Assembly (NCBI GenBank): GCA_031430835.1
Contig: JANPCH010000052.1
Coordinates: 1-64,000 of the forward strand
DNA length: 64,000 nt
DNA from: Pseudogemmatithrix sp031430835
Lineage (GTDB): Bacteria; Gemmatimonadota; Gemmatimonadetes; Gemmatimonadales; Gemmatimonadaceae
Direction: 5' to 3'
The position numbers and the translations under genes are program-made. The notes under the pieces were generated by a model. The model saw only the letters and a list, made by a program, of their open reading frames with translations. It did not search any database and had not been told where the DNA came from. Positions 25,020 through 32,798 of this stretch are shown here, one piece after another (position 1 is the stretch's first letter; each line of letters starts with the position of its first letter).

Positions 25020-27437
25020 ATGCCGGCCACCCTCCGCGACCTACGCCTCGGACTCCGCACCCTGCGCAAGAGTCCCTGGCTCACGGTCGTCTCGATCACC
25101 GCGCTGACCTTCGGCATCGGCCTCACGACGATGATGTTCAGCATCATCTACGGGGCGATGCTTCGGGGGCTCCCCTACGAGAACGGCGACCGGATCGCGA
25201 CCGTTCGCCTGACGAACCCCAGCCGCGACATCAACCGCAGTGGCGTCCCGATCGCCGATTTCGCCGATCTGGCCGCCCAGCAGACCTCCTTCTCCCACTT
25301 CGGCGCCACGACCTCCGGCACGATGAACGTGAGCGGCGGAGACAAGGCCGAGCGCTATCAGGGCAGTTGGGTCTCGCACCAGATCCTCGGGATGACCGGG
25401 ATCCAGCCCCTCCTCGGGCGCGACTTCCGCCCCGGCGAGGACACGCCGTCGGGAGCCAAGGTCGCAGTGCTCAGCTACGGGCTCTGGCAGAACCGATACG
25501 GCGGCGCGCAGGACGCGCTCGGGAAGGTCATCCGAGTGAACAGCATCCCCTACGAGATCGTCGGGGTGATGCCCGAGGGATTCCGCTTCCCGAATGACGA
25601 TGGGCTGTGGATCCCCCTTCAGACCGATCCGCTCGCAACGGCGCGAGGCACGAACCAGATGCAGGTGATCGGGATGCTCAAGCCGGGGACCACCGAGGAG
25701 CAGGCCGCCACCGAACTCACCGCCATCCTTCAGCGCCTCGGGGAGCAGTACCCGGAGACGAATGTCGGCTTCTCGGCGATCGTCCAGGACTTCGTTCGCG
25801 ACTCGATCGGCCCCGAACCGCGACAACTGCTCTGGACGATGCTGGGCGCCGTCTTCTTCGTGCTCCTCATCGCCTGTTCGAACGTCGCGAACCTGCTCCT
25901 CGATCGTGCCGCGCACCGCACGAAGGAGGTCGGCGTGCGTTCCGCCCTCGGTGCCTCGCGCTCGGCGATCGTCCGGATCTTCCTCTCCGAAGCCTTCGTG
26001 CTCGCGGCCGGTGGCACCGTCCTCGGCATCGCCCTCGCCTACGCCGGGATCGAGATCTTCAATCGGGCGATCGCGAGCAGCCAGCCTCCCTTCTTCATCC
26101 AGATCGGTCTCTTCCCGCCCGTGCTCGGCTTCGCGATCGCCATCGCGATCGTCGCAACGCTCTTCTCGGGCCTCATCCCAGCGATGCAGGCCTCGCGTCC
26201 CGACATCGCGGAGGTCCTCAAGGACGAGTCGCGTGGCGCCTCGAGCCTCAAACTCGGCAAGATCAGCAAGGCGCTCGTGATCTTCGAGGTCGCGCTCTCC
26301 TGCGGGCTTCTTGTCGCGGCAGGGCTGATGATCAAGAGCGTTGCGAAGACGAAGACCCGCGACCTCGGGTTCGAGGCGACCAGCGTCTTCACGACGCGGG
26401 TCGGTTTCCCGTCGGCCTACACTGACACCACGATGCAGCGACAGTTCTTCGAGCAGCTGGCGGAGCGCGTCGCCGGGCTTCCCGGAGTGCACGACGCAGC
26501 GATCGCGTCGGGGTTGCCCGGGGCGCAACAGGGGCTCAACGACGAGCGCTTCGCCCTCGATGGCGAGACCCACGAGCGGGATCAGGATTATCGCAGCACG
26601 AACACGGCCTCGGTCACGGCGGGCTTCTTCGCGACGCTCGACATCCCGCTGCGGAAGGGTCGCCTGTTCGAGACCTCGGATCAGTTCGGCTCGGCACCAG
26701 TCGCGATCGTGAACGAGCGATTCGTCCGCGACTTCCTCAAGGATGCCGATCCGCTGGGCCACCAGGTGCGCTTGGGCGATTCGCGAAGCAGGGAGGAGTG
26801 GGCGACGATCGTCGGCGTCATCCCCGACCTCTTCGCCGGCGATCCGGAGGACCCGCGTCCGGCGTTGGTGATCCGTCCCTTCTCACAGGCACACACCCAG
26901 TTCGCCTACGTCGCGGCGCGCGCTCTCGCGTCGCCTCTCGCCCTCGCCGACCCGATCCGCAGCGCCGTGGCGTCGCTCAACCCTGACATCCCGATCTACT
27001 GGCCGATGACGCTCGATGCGGCGATCGCCCAGCCGCTCTGGTTCGTCCGGGTCTTCGGGACGATGTTCATGATCTTCGGCCTGGTCGCGCTCTTCCTTGC
27101 GTCGATCGGCCTCTACGCCGTGATGTCCTTCTCGGTGAGTCGCCGCACGCGCGAGGTCGGGATCCGGATGGCCCTTGGCGCCAGCGGCAACAGCGTCCTG
27201 CGCCTCATCCTCTCGCAAGGGGTGCTGCAGTTGGCGGTCGGGTTGGTGATCGGCCTTGTCCTCGCCGGCGGGATCTCGCGGCTCCTCTCGGTGATCCTCT
27301 TCGACGTGAATCCCCTCGATCCGTTCGTCTTCGGCGGCGTGGCGCTCGTCCTCGCGACGACCGGCACGCTTGCGTGCCTGATGCCGGCACGACGGGCGAC
27401 GCGGGTCGATCCTGCCGACGCGATGCGGGCGGAGTAG
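25020..27437 (+). CDS. FtsX/MacB-type ABC permease (duplicated orphan permease)
   Basis: 805 residues. The first half has an N-terminal helix (about residues 20-45), a MacB-like periplasmic domain (about 50-245) and three C-terminal helices (about 270-395). The second half repeats this with a second MacB-like domain (about 430-655) and three final helices. This matches the duplicated permease group common in Acidobacteria and Gemmatimonadota. Relatives use an ATPase of the LolD/MacB kind for export of lipoproteins, peptides or macrolides, or mechanotransmission, but none is encoded beside it. A 124-bp gap upstream, in which I see no other gene, presumably carries its promoter. Confidence 0.9.
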   Translation: MPATLRDLRLGLRTLRKSPWLTVVSITALTFGIGLTTMMFSIIYGAMLRGLPYENGDRIATVRLTNPSRDINRSGVPIADFADLAAQQTSFSHFGATTSGTMNVSGGDKAERYQGSWVSHQILGMTGIQPLLGRDFRPGEDTPSGAKVAVLSYGLWQNRYGGAQDALGKVIRVNSIPYEIVGVMPEGFRFPNDDGLWIPLQTDPLATARGTNQMQVIGMLKPGTTEEQAATELTAILQRLGEQYPETNVGFSAIVQDFVRDSIGPEPRQLLWTMLGAVFFVLLIACSNVANLLLDRAAHRTKEVGVRSALGASRSAIVRIFLSEAFVLAAGGTVLGIALAYAGIEIFNRAIASSQPPFFIQIGLFPPVLGFAIAIAIVATLFSGLIPAMQASRPDIAEVLKDESRGASSLKLGKISKALVIFEVALSCGLLVAAGLMIKSVAKTKTRDLGFEATSVFTTRVGFPSAYTDTTMQRQFFEQLAERVAGLPGVHDAAIASGLPGAQQGLNDERFALDGETHERDQDYRSTNTASVTAGFFATLDIPLRKGRLFETSDQFGSAPVAIVNERFVRDFLKDADPLGHQVRLGDSRSREEWATIVGVIPDLFAGDPEDPRPALVIRPFSQAHTQFAYVAARALASPLALADPIRSAVASLNPDIPIYWPMTLDAAIAQPLWFVRVFGTMFMIFGLVALFLASIGLYAVMSFSVSRRTREVGIRMALGASGNSVLRLILSQGVLQLAVGLVIGLVLAGGISRLLSVILFDVNPLDPFVFGGVALVLATTGTLACLMPARRATRVDPADAMRAE
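27431..27434 (+). promoter_or_regulatory. Ribosome binding site supporting a CTG start
   Basis: GGAG, formed by the last two codons of the permease gene, lies 8 nt ahead of the in-frame CTG at 27443. That codon immediately begins a lipoprotein signal peptide. No ATG, GTG or TTG lies between it and the GTG at 27374. Confidence 0.45.
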
Positions 27438-27442
27438 GCTCT

Positions 27443-28501
27443 CTGCGCATAGCGCTGTTCATCACCTTCGCTGCCGCACTCGGTGGATGCAGCCGAGCGC
27501 CGGCGGGCGCTCTCGCTGCACCAGCGAGAGTCAGCGCGACGCTGCAGGAGAGCGGCACGCGGGCCCTCCTGATCTCGGTGAGTGCAGTGAGCGACCAAGT
27601 CGCATGGGCGGGCGGAACCCGCGGCACCTGGCTGCGCACCATCGACGGCGGCGCCACGTGGCGCGGCGGGACGGTGCCGGGCGCGGACTCGCTCCAGTTC
27701 CGCGATGTCAACGCGCTCGACGAACGCACGGCGTGGCTGCTGAGCATCGGCAACGGTGCCGCCTCGCGCATCTATCGCACCGACGATGGCGGCGCGAGTT
27801 GGGCGCTCCAGTTCCGGAACGACGACCCGAAGCGATTCTACGACTGTTTCGGCTTCTGGGATGCGCAACGCGGGCTCGTGATCGGGGACGCGGTCGGCGG
27901 GGAGATGGATCTCCTCATCACGACTGATGGAGGTGCGCATTGGACGCGAGTCCCCGCCTTGTCGCTCCCAGCGGCGCAGCCGAACGAGGGTAGCTTCGCC
28001 GCCAGCGGCACGTGCGTCGCCATCGGTCCTCGCGGTCGCGCGTGGATCGTGATGAGCACGCCGACGCGCGCCCGGTTGCTCCGAACGGCGGACTACGGGC
28101 GCAGCTGGGCGCTCGAAACCCTGCCGATCACGACGCACGAAGGAAGCGGTCCCCAGTCGGTGACCTTCCGCGATGCACAATACGGGATGGTGCTCGGCGG
28201 CGGTGCGGCGACCAAGCCGGGGGACACGCTCATCGCGGTGACCGCCGATGGCGGAGCGACCTGGACGCCGCGCGCCTCGCCGGCGTTCATCGTCGGGACG
28301 TGGGGTGGGAGTTGGGTGCCGGGTGCGCGCGTACCGACCGTCGTCGCGGTGGGGCCGAACGGGATCGCCTACTCCCGCGATGACGGACGGAGCTGGGTGC
28401 CGGTGGACAGCGGCAACTACTGGTCGATCGGCTTCGCGTCGGCGCGTGCGGGCTGGGCGGTCGGCACGCAGGGCCGGATCACGCGCGTCGGCGGGTGGTG
28501 A
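27443..28501 (+). CDS. YCF48/BNR-type beta-propeller lipoprotein (probable CTG start)
   Basis: 352 residues if started at CTG 27443; an in-frame GTG at 27374 would give 375. The CTG start yields a compact lipoprotein signal (LRIALFITFAAALGGC) and sits 8 nt after GGAG. The GTG start would overlap the permease gene by 64 nt and add 23 residues ahead of the hydrophobic segment. The mature part contains Asp-box repeats TIDGGATW, TDDGGASW, TTDGGAHW, TADYGRSW, TADGGATW and SRDDGRSW, forming a propeller like YCF48/HCF136 or sialidase-type BNR proteins. Function unknown; secreted lipoprotein. It overlaps the convergent ArsR gene by 23 bp. Confidence 0.75.
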   Translation: MRIALFITFAAALGGCSRAPAGALAAPARVSATLQESGTRALLISVSAVSDQVAWAGGTRGTWLRTIDGGATWRGGTVPGADSLQFRDVNALDERTAWLLSIGNGAASRIYRTDDGGASWALQFRNDDPKRFYDCFGFWDAQRGLVIGDAVGGEMDLLITTDGGAHWTRVPALSLPAAQPNEGSFAASGTCVAIGPRGRAWIVMSTPTRARLLRTADYGRSWALETLPITTHEGSGPQSVTFRDAQYGMVLGGGAATKPGDTLIAVTADGGATWTPRASPAFIVGTWGGSWVPGARVPTVVAVGPNGIAYSRDDGRSWVPVDSGNYWSIGFASARAGWAVGTQGRITRVGGW

Positions 28502-28841
28502 GCGTCGCCCGCACTTCCTCGAGATCCGACTCGAGCCGACCGCACATCAGTTCACAGAGCGCCAGCACATCGGCATCGGCGAGCGCGTAGAGGACGAAGA
28601 GTCCCTCCCGTCGCCGTGACACGAATCCACCGGCGTGGAGTTGCTGCAGGTGTTTCGAGAGGTTTCCCTGCGAGAGCCCCGTGACCTCGACGAGTTCGGT
28701 GACGTTGCGCTCGCCATCCTCCAGCGCGTGCAGGATGGCGAGCCGCGCCGGCTCGGCGAGCGCCCGGAAACGCCCGGCGACCAAGGTCAACAGTTCCGGC
28801 GTCGCCTTCCGGCGCGACCGGGCGTCCCGGCGCAGGATCAC
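28479..28841 (-). CDS. ArsR-family winged-helix repressor
   Basis: 120 residues from a GTG. The helix-turn-helix runs through RFRALAEPARLAILHAL, VTELVEVTGLSQGNLSKHLQQL and the wing GFVSRRREGLFVLYAL. The only cysteines are Cys96 and Cys100 in the C-terminal helix (ALCELMC), a possible thiol or metal sensing pair. These are not in the positions known for SqrR/BigR persulfide sensors. It is the last gene of the sulfur-oxidation operon, 2 bp after the second YeeE gene, so it probably regulates that operon in response to a sulfur species or metal (inference). Confidence 0.85.
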   Translation of the reverse strand: MILRRDARSRRKATPELLTLVAGRFRALAEPARLAILHALEDGERNVTELVEVTGLSQGNLSKHLQQLHAGGFVSRRREGLFVLYALADADVLALCELMCGRLESDLEEVRATLTTRRRA

Positions 28842-28843
28842 TG

Positions 28844-29386
28844 TCAGCCCGCCTTCTTCACTTCGGTGGGAAGCATCCGGATCACCGCGAGGAAGATCAG
28901 TCCGACCGCGAGTGCGACCGCGATCGCCGGCAGGTGCAGCACATCGAAGAGCGTGATCTTGCCGAAGTCGGCGACCTTCACGATCGGGGCGATGATCGTC
29001 GTGTAGACGAGCGTGAAGACGAGTGCACCGACCACGCCGCCGCCGATCGCGGCGATCGCGTCCCGTCGTCCTTCGCCGATGCCGACGACGCAGGTGCCGG
29101 GACAGTAGCCCCCGACGCCGAACCCGACGCCGAAGACGAGACCGCCGAGCAGCACACCGACGACGTAGGTCGGCTTGATGTCGAAGTGCATCTGCCCCGG
29201 CATCAGGAGCGTGAGCAGGTAGACGACCATCATCCCGACGGCGATGGTCAGCGCCATGAACTTGATGATCGAGAGATTCTCGAGCCGGAGGTTGCTGGCG
29301 ATCATCGCCGGGCTCGAGGCTCGCACGCGCTGGATGAAGAAGCCCATCGCGACGCCGACGAGCAGGGCATAGAAGGAAGCAGTCAT
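28844..29386 (-). CDS. YeeE/YedE (TsuA-type) thiosulfate-uptake family protein, second half
   Basis: 180 residues with five hydrophobic segments. The hallmark GVGGYCPGTCVVGIGEGRRDA corresponds to the second cysteine-bearing half of YeeE/TsuA, a thiosulfate channel or transporter. In E. coli both halves are in one longer protein; here they are split into two adjacent genes (1 bp between the stop of the first and the start of this one). They should assemble as a pair in the cytoplasmic membrane. Context with thiosulfate and sulfite oxidising enzymes supports movement of a sulfur compound. Confidence 0.88.
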   Translation of the reverse strand: MTASFYALLVGVAMGFFIQRVRASSPAMIASNLRLENLSIIKFMALTIAVGMMVVYLLTLLMPGQMHFDIKPTYVVGVLLGGLVFGVGFGVGGYCPGTCVVGIGEGRRDAIAAIGGGVVGALVFTLVYTTIIAPIVKVADFGKITLFDVLHLPAIAVALAVGLIFLAVIRMLPTEVKKAG

Positions 29387-29387
29387 A

Positions 29388-29915
29388 TCAGACTCCCACC
29401 GCACGCCGCGCGTGCAGCCACTTGGCAGAGAGGATGCCGGTCGCGAAGACGCCGGCAGCGAAGATGAAGGCACTCACCGAGAGCTGTGTCATCCCCGAGA
29501 TGATGTGGCCACTGGTGCAGCCACCGGCGATACGCGCCCCGAAGACGATGAGGAACCCACCGATGAACGCGTCGCGATACCGCCTCGCGGTGGTCGTCTC
29601 CCCCGGATGGATCATCTCACACTTGGGCGCCTTCTCGCGGTTCGCGCGCGCGCCGATGAAGCCACCGATCAGCAGGCCGACGACCAGGAAGGTCTCCGGC
29701 TTGAGCAGCGAACCCATCCGCACGAGATAGGGATTCGCCTCCGCGTACGCGGGATCGAAGAGGCGGAAGATCGCGCCGATGAATCTCGGGTAGGTGCCAG
29801 AGACGCCGATCGGTCCCCAGAGCAGGATCGACGTGGCGCCGAGGAGTCCGAAGAGGACGCCGTAGAACGCCCAGGGTGGGTATCTGGTCGAGCTGGGAGC
29901 GACTGAGGTGGACAT
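29388..29915 (-). CDS. YeeE/YedE (TsuA-type) thiosulfate-uptake family protein, first half
   Basis: 175 residues with four to five membrane helices and the family motif RIAGGCTSGHIISGMTQLS, matching the first cysteine site of YeeE/TsuA proteins. It pairs with the following gene as a split transporter. It lies 19 bp downstream of the SoxD-like cytochrome gene on the same strand. The transported compound is likely thiosulfate or a related sulfur species, given the family and neighbours. Confidence 0.88.
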   Translation of the reverse strand: MSTSVAPSSTRYPPWAFYGVLFGLLGATSILLWGPIGVSGTYPRFIGAIFRLFDPAYAEANPYLVRMGSLLKPETFLVVGLLIGGFIGARANREKAPKCEMIHPGETTTARRYRDAFIGGFLIVFGARIAGGCTSGHIISGMTQLSVSAFIFAAGVFATGILSAKWLHARRAVGV

Positions 29916-29934
29916 ATGGGCTCGGAGTGAGAGG

Positions 29935-30504
29935 TCAGGGACGGGTCGGACTGCGATCGTCAGGAACGAATCGGTCGCGGGCGGGCATTCGCACCGCCCG
30001 CAGTGAGGCGGCGTCGAGCGAGGCGGTGTCGGGGATCACCTCATTCGCCGCGAGCAGGTAGGCGGAGAGTGCGTAGACCTGGTCGTCGTTGAGTGAACCC
30101 GGTGCAGTGAGGGGCATTGCGCGCTTGATGTAGTCGAAGAGGGTCGTTGCGTGCGGCCAGTAGTTCCCGATGGTCTTCGTGAGCGTTCCGTCATTCCCGA
30201 AGTCGAACCCCTCGCCTTTCGGGTCGCGGCCGACCAGCGCGGGAAGGGCGGACGACATCCCTTGCCCCTCGCTGCCGTGACAGACGGCGCACTGTGCGGC
30301 ATAGAGCACCGCACCCTCGGCGACCGAGCCGCGGCCCGGGGGCAGCTCGGCCCCATCGGGACCGACATCGTGATCCATCGCCCCGATGAGGGAGTCGCTC
30401 GCCGGATGGCCGAGTCCATAGCCGACCGCGCTCGCGCCATCCCCTCGGTCGGGCGCACACGCCGCGAACAAGACCGCGAACGTCGTGATGAGCGTGCGGC
30501 GCAT
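29935..30504 (-). CDS. SoxD-like monoheme cytochrome c lipoprotein
   Basis: 189 residues. A lipobox (VLFAAC, Cys16) is followed by one class I heme motif, CAVCH at residues 72-76, in AAQCAVCHGSEGQGM. The C-terminal half (TIGNYWPHATTLFDYIKRAMP, GSLNDDQVYALSAYLL) closely resembles the cytochrome subunit of SoxCD/SorAB sulfite or sulfane dehydrogenases. It would accept electrons from the molybdenum subunit encoded just upstream, whose stop overlaps this start (TGATG at 30502-30506). Located on the outer face of the inner membrane or in the periplasm. Confidence 0.87.
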   Translation of the reverse strand: MRRTLITTFAVLFAACAPDRGDGASAVGYGLGHPASDSLIGAMDHDVGPDGAELPPGRGSVAEGAVLYAAQCAVCHGSEGQGMSSALPALVGRDPKGEGFDFGNDGTLTKTIGNYWPHATTLFDYIKRAMPLTAPGSLNDDQVYALSAYLLAANEVIPDTASLDAASLRAVRMPARDRFVPDDRSPTRP

Positions 30505-31733
30505 CAGGTCTCCCAATGGAAGAGGACCTTCCCGCTCGGCTCCACCCTCCACCCGAGGATCTGATTGTAGTGATAGTCGGTGCCGGCACCGCGCGCCGCG
30601 ATGAACGCGCGTAGGGTCGGCTGCACATAACCCTTCTCGTCGGTCGCGCGACTCAGGAGCACGGCTTCACTCCCGTTCCATTCCCACATCCGCTGGAAGC
30701 GCACCGCGCTCTTGGGGAGTGAAGGACCGATCAAGTCCGCGTCGTTCCAGGTCGTCCCGCCATCGGCGCTCACTTCCACGCGCGTGATCCGGCCGCGCCC
30801 ACTCCACGCAAGGCCGGTGATCGGACGCCAGCCGCGCCCAGTGAGCGCCGCGGGTGCGGCGGGCGACGTGATCACCGACTTCGCATCCATCTCCATCGAG
30901 AAGATGCGCGCGGTGTGATCCTTCAGCGGGTCGGTGTACTTCGACGTCTCCCACCGCGTCATCCAGGGCTGCGTGCCGAGTTCGAGTCGCCGGAGCCACT
31001 TCACGTTGATGTTCCCCTCCCAGCCCGGCAGGACGAGGCGCAGAGGAAATCCCTGTGCGGGGCGCAGCGGCTCGCCATTCTGCGCCCACGCGAGAAGGGC
31101 GTCATCCCACGCCTTCTCCACCGGTACGCTCCGCGAGAGGAGGCAGGCGTCGCCCCCCTCGGCCAGGAACCACTTCGCCTCCGGCCGCACGCCGACCGCG
31201 CGGAAGAGTTCGGAGAGGAGGACGCCCGTCCACTCGGAAGTGCTCACCATTCCCGCGACACGCTGGCAGGTGAGGTCGGCTCGCGGCGTCTTGAACGCTG
31301 CCCGACCATTCCCAGCGCACTCGACGAAGTACGTGCGGACCACCTGCGGGAAGCGCTTGATCTCGTCCATCGTGAAGGTGAGTGGTCGGTCCACCAGGCC
31401 GTGGATCGTGAGCGTGTGGTGCTCGGGGTCGAGCGCGGGGACGCCGGCGTGATGCCGCTCGAAGTGGAGGTCCGACGGAGTGATCGTGCCGGTGAGGTCC
31501 TGCAGTGGCGTGTACGACGCGCCGACCGCGTCACCGACCGGGGATCGCGTCGGCGTTACGAGGGGCGAGCGCGCACCGAGCGCGCTGGTGGGCACTCCCG
31601 GCACCTTCGTCGGATCGATCGCCGCGGGTTGCTGGCCATCGAGCGGCAGGGGCAGCCCAGCAAGCACCGCGCCGCCGATCACTCCGGCGGCACCGGCGAG
31701 GAGATCGCGGCGCGAGAGCGAGTCGTCGGTCAC
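30504..31733 (-). CDS. soxC: SoxC-type molybdenum sulfite/sulfane dehydrogenase
   Basis: 409 residues from a GTG. The twin-arginine signal SRRDLLAGAAGVIGGAVL sends the folded enzyme to the periplasm. The sulfite-oxidase-type molybdopterin domain has the molybdenum-ligating cysteine in YFVECAGNGR (Cys139) and GFPLRLVLPGWEGNINVKWLRR; a C-terminal Ig-like dimerisation domain follows (GLAWSGRGRITRVEVSADGG). The reaction is oxidation of sulfite, or of SoxY-bound sulfane sulfur, with electrons passed to the cytochrome encoded next. Overlaps on both sides (GTGA upstream, TGATG downstream) place it in the operon. SoxXYZAB are not in the window, so free sulfite may be the substrate. Confidence 0.85.
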   Translation of the reverse strand: MTDDSLSRRDLLAGAAGVIGGAVLAGLPLPLDGQQPAAIDPTKVPGVPTSALGARSPLVTPTRSPVGDAVGASYTPLQDLTGTITPSDLHFERHHAGVPALDPEHHTLTIHGLVDRPLTFTMDEIKRFPQVVRTYFVECAGNGRAAFKTPRADLTCQRVAGMVSTSEWTGVLLSELFRAVGVRPEAKWFLAEGGDACLLSRSVPVEKAWDDALLAWAQNGEPLRPAQGFPLRLVLPGWEGNINVKWLRRLELGTQPWMTRWETSKYTDPLKDHTARIFSMEMDAKSVITSPAAPAALTGRGWRPITGLAWSGRGRITRVEVSADGGTTWNDADLIGPSLPKSAVRFQRMWEWNGSEAVLLSRATDEKGYVQPTLRAFIAARGAGTDYHYNQILGWRVEPSGKVLFHWET

Positions 31734-32665
31734 GGGGCCTTCGGAGGATTGGGGACGACGGCGCCACCGGGATTCGCACGTGGGAGCACCGACGGCGGAC
31801 GAAATGCCTTATGCCCCTTCGTGTCGTAGGGCACATCAGCTGGCGCGCCACCCATCGGCCAGTCGAGTTCCTTGCCCGGCGAATCGGGGCGCGGGTGCGC
31901 GTTGATGTACGCCGCGAGGTCGAACGATTCCTGCGCGGTGAGCGTGCCCGGCGCGGTCTGTGGCATGTTGTGCTTGATGAAGCTGGCCGCCCGCTCGTGT
32001 CGCGCCATCGAGGCGCCGATCGAGTACGCCTTCGCGCCCCAGAGCGCGGGGAAGACCGTGTTTCCCTCGCCATTCGCGCCGTGGCAGGTGATGCAGGTCT
32101 TCGCGGTGAAGAGAGCCTTCCCGCGCTCGACGTCGCCTTGGAGGGTGTCGGGCATCGAGGGGAGTCCACTCGCCCCGGCGATCGCAGTGCCGACCGGGAT
32201 GTCCTTCGAGATGAAGGCGAGATAGGCGAGGAGATCGACCATCTCGCGACTCCCGGCCGGGATCGCGTTGCCGGAGAGCGAGCGCGTGAAGCAGTAGTTC
32301 ACTCGGTCGGCGAGGGCGATGACCGTTCCCGATCGCGTCAGATACTTGGGGAAGCGGGCCTGGGAGCCGGTGAGCGGCGCGGCGGTCGGCTTGATGCCGT
32401 CGTCCTGATGGCAACTCGTGCACCGCAGACTCGACGTCGCGTACCGCGGGAGGCTCTCGGGTGTGAAGCGGAGCAGGTAGAGTCCGCGCCTGATCGAGGC
32501 GCCCATCGAGTCGTTGGGGATGTCGACTTCGCGCGGCGCCTTCCAGGCCGCTTCGCGGAAGGTCACGGCGCCTTCGGCGATCGGCGGCGGGGCGTCAGCG
32601 CAGCCAGCGGCCGCCCCGAGGAGCGCGGCGAGCACGAGAGGTCGGCGGAGCAGATAAGGGCGCAG
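31730..32665 (-). CDS. TsdA-like diheme cytochrome c (thiosulfate dehydrogenase type), probable CTG start
   Basis: 311 residues if started at CTG 32665. A lipobox (LLGAAAGC, Cys22) is followed by two heme motifs: CTSCH at 82-86 and CITCH at 191-195. The segment RVNYCFTRSLSGNAIP (Cys125) resembles the TsdA region that supplies an unusual axial cysteine, and NAHPRPDSPGKELDWP near the C-terminus is also TsdA-like. TsdA oxidises thiosulfate to tetrathionate or the reverse. There is no ATG or GTG ahead of the signal peptide. CTG 32665 has GGAG seven bases upstream; the only other in-frame option, TTG at 32785, lies next to a terminator hairpin. First gene of the sulfur operon. Confidence 0.8.
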   Translation of the reverse strand: MRPYLLRRPLVLAALLGAAAGCADAPPPIAEGAVTFREAAWKAPREVDIPNDSMGASIRRGLYLLRFTPESLPRYATSSLRCTSCHQDDGIKPTAAPLTGSQARFPKYLTRSGTVIALADRVNYCFTRSLSGNAIPAGSREMVDLLAYLAFISKDIPVGTAIAGASGLPSMPDTLQGDVERGKALFTAKTCITCHGANGEGNTVFPALWGAKAYSIGASMARHERAASFIKHNMPQTAPGTLTAQESFDLAAYINAHPRPDSPGKELDWPMGGAPADVPYDTKGHKAFRPPSVLPRANPGGAVVPNPPKAP

Positions 32666-32672
32666 GGGCGGA

Positions 32673-32676
32673 CTCC
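32673..32676 (-). promoter_or_regulatory. Ribosome binding site supporting a CTG start
   Basis: GGAG on the minus strand, 7 nt ahead of the CTG at 32665. This spacing is ideal and decides the start of the TsdA-like cytochrome gene. Confidence 0.5.
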
Positions 32677-32695
32677 GGTGGTGGGCCGGTGATTC

Positions 32696-32701
32696 TCTAT
32701 A
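32696..32701 (-). promoter_or_regulatory. Possible -10 element of the sulfur operon
   Basis: TATAGA on the minus strand in an AT-rich patch (about 32696-32720) that stands out from its GC-rich surroundings. It sits 30 nt before the proposed CTG start and downstream of the terminator hairpin at 32740-32780. No certain -35 was found. Confidence 0.35.
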
Positions 32702-32739
32702 CGCCGATATGGTAATATGCTGGGCTGGAGGTTTGCAAG

Positions 32740-32780
32740 CGATCGGGGGCGGGACCGCTCCACGGTCCCGCCCCCGATCG
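32740..32780 (-). terminator. Perfect 18-bp stem hairpin terminator
   Basis: The arms 32740-32757 and 32763-32780 are perfect inverted repeats separated by five bases. The hairpin starts about 20 bp after the stop of the secreted protein gene (32799-33476) on the minus strand, so it probably ends that transcript ahead of the sulfur operon. A T-run after the stem is weak, so it may act as a processing or pause hairpin. Confidence 0.6.
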
Positions 32781-32798
32781 CCCAACCAGCGCTGCCGA

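Noticed and set aside
25020..27437. Complete macrolide exporter
   Set aside because: Only the duplicated permease is present; no MacA-like adaptor or ATPase gene is adjacent.
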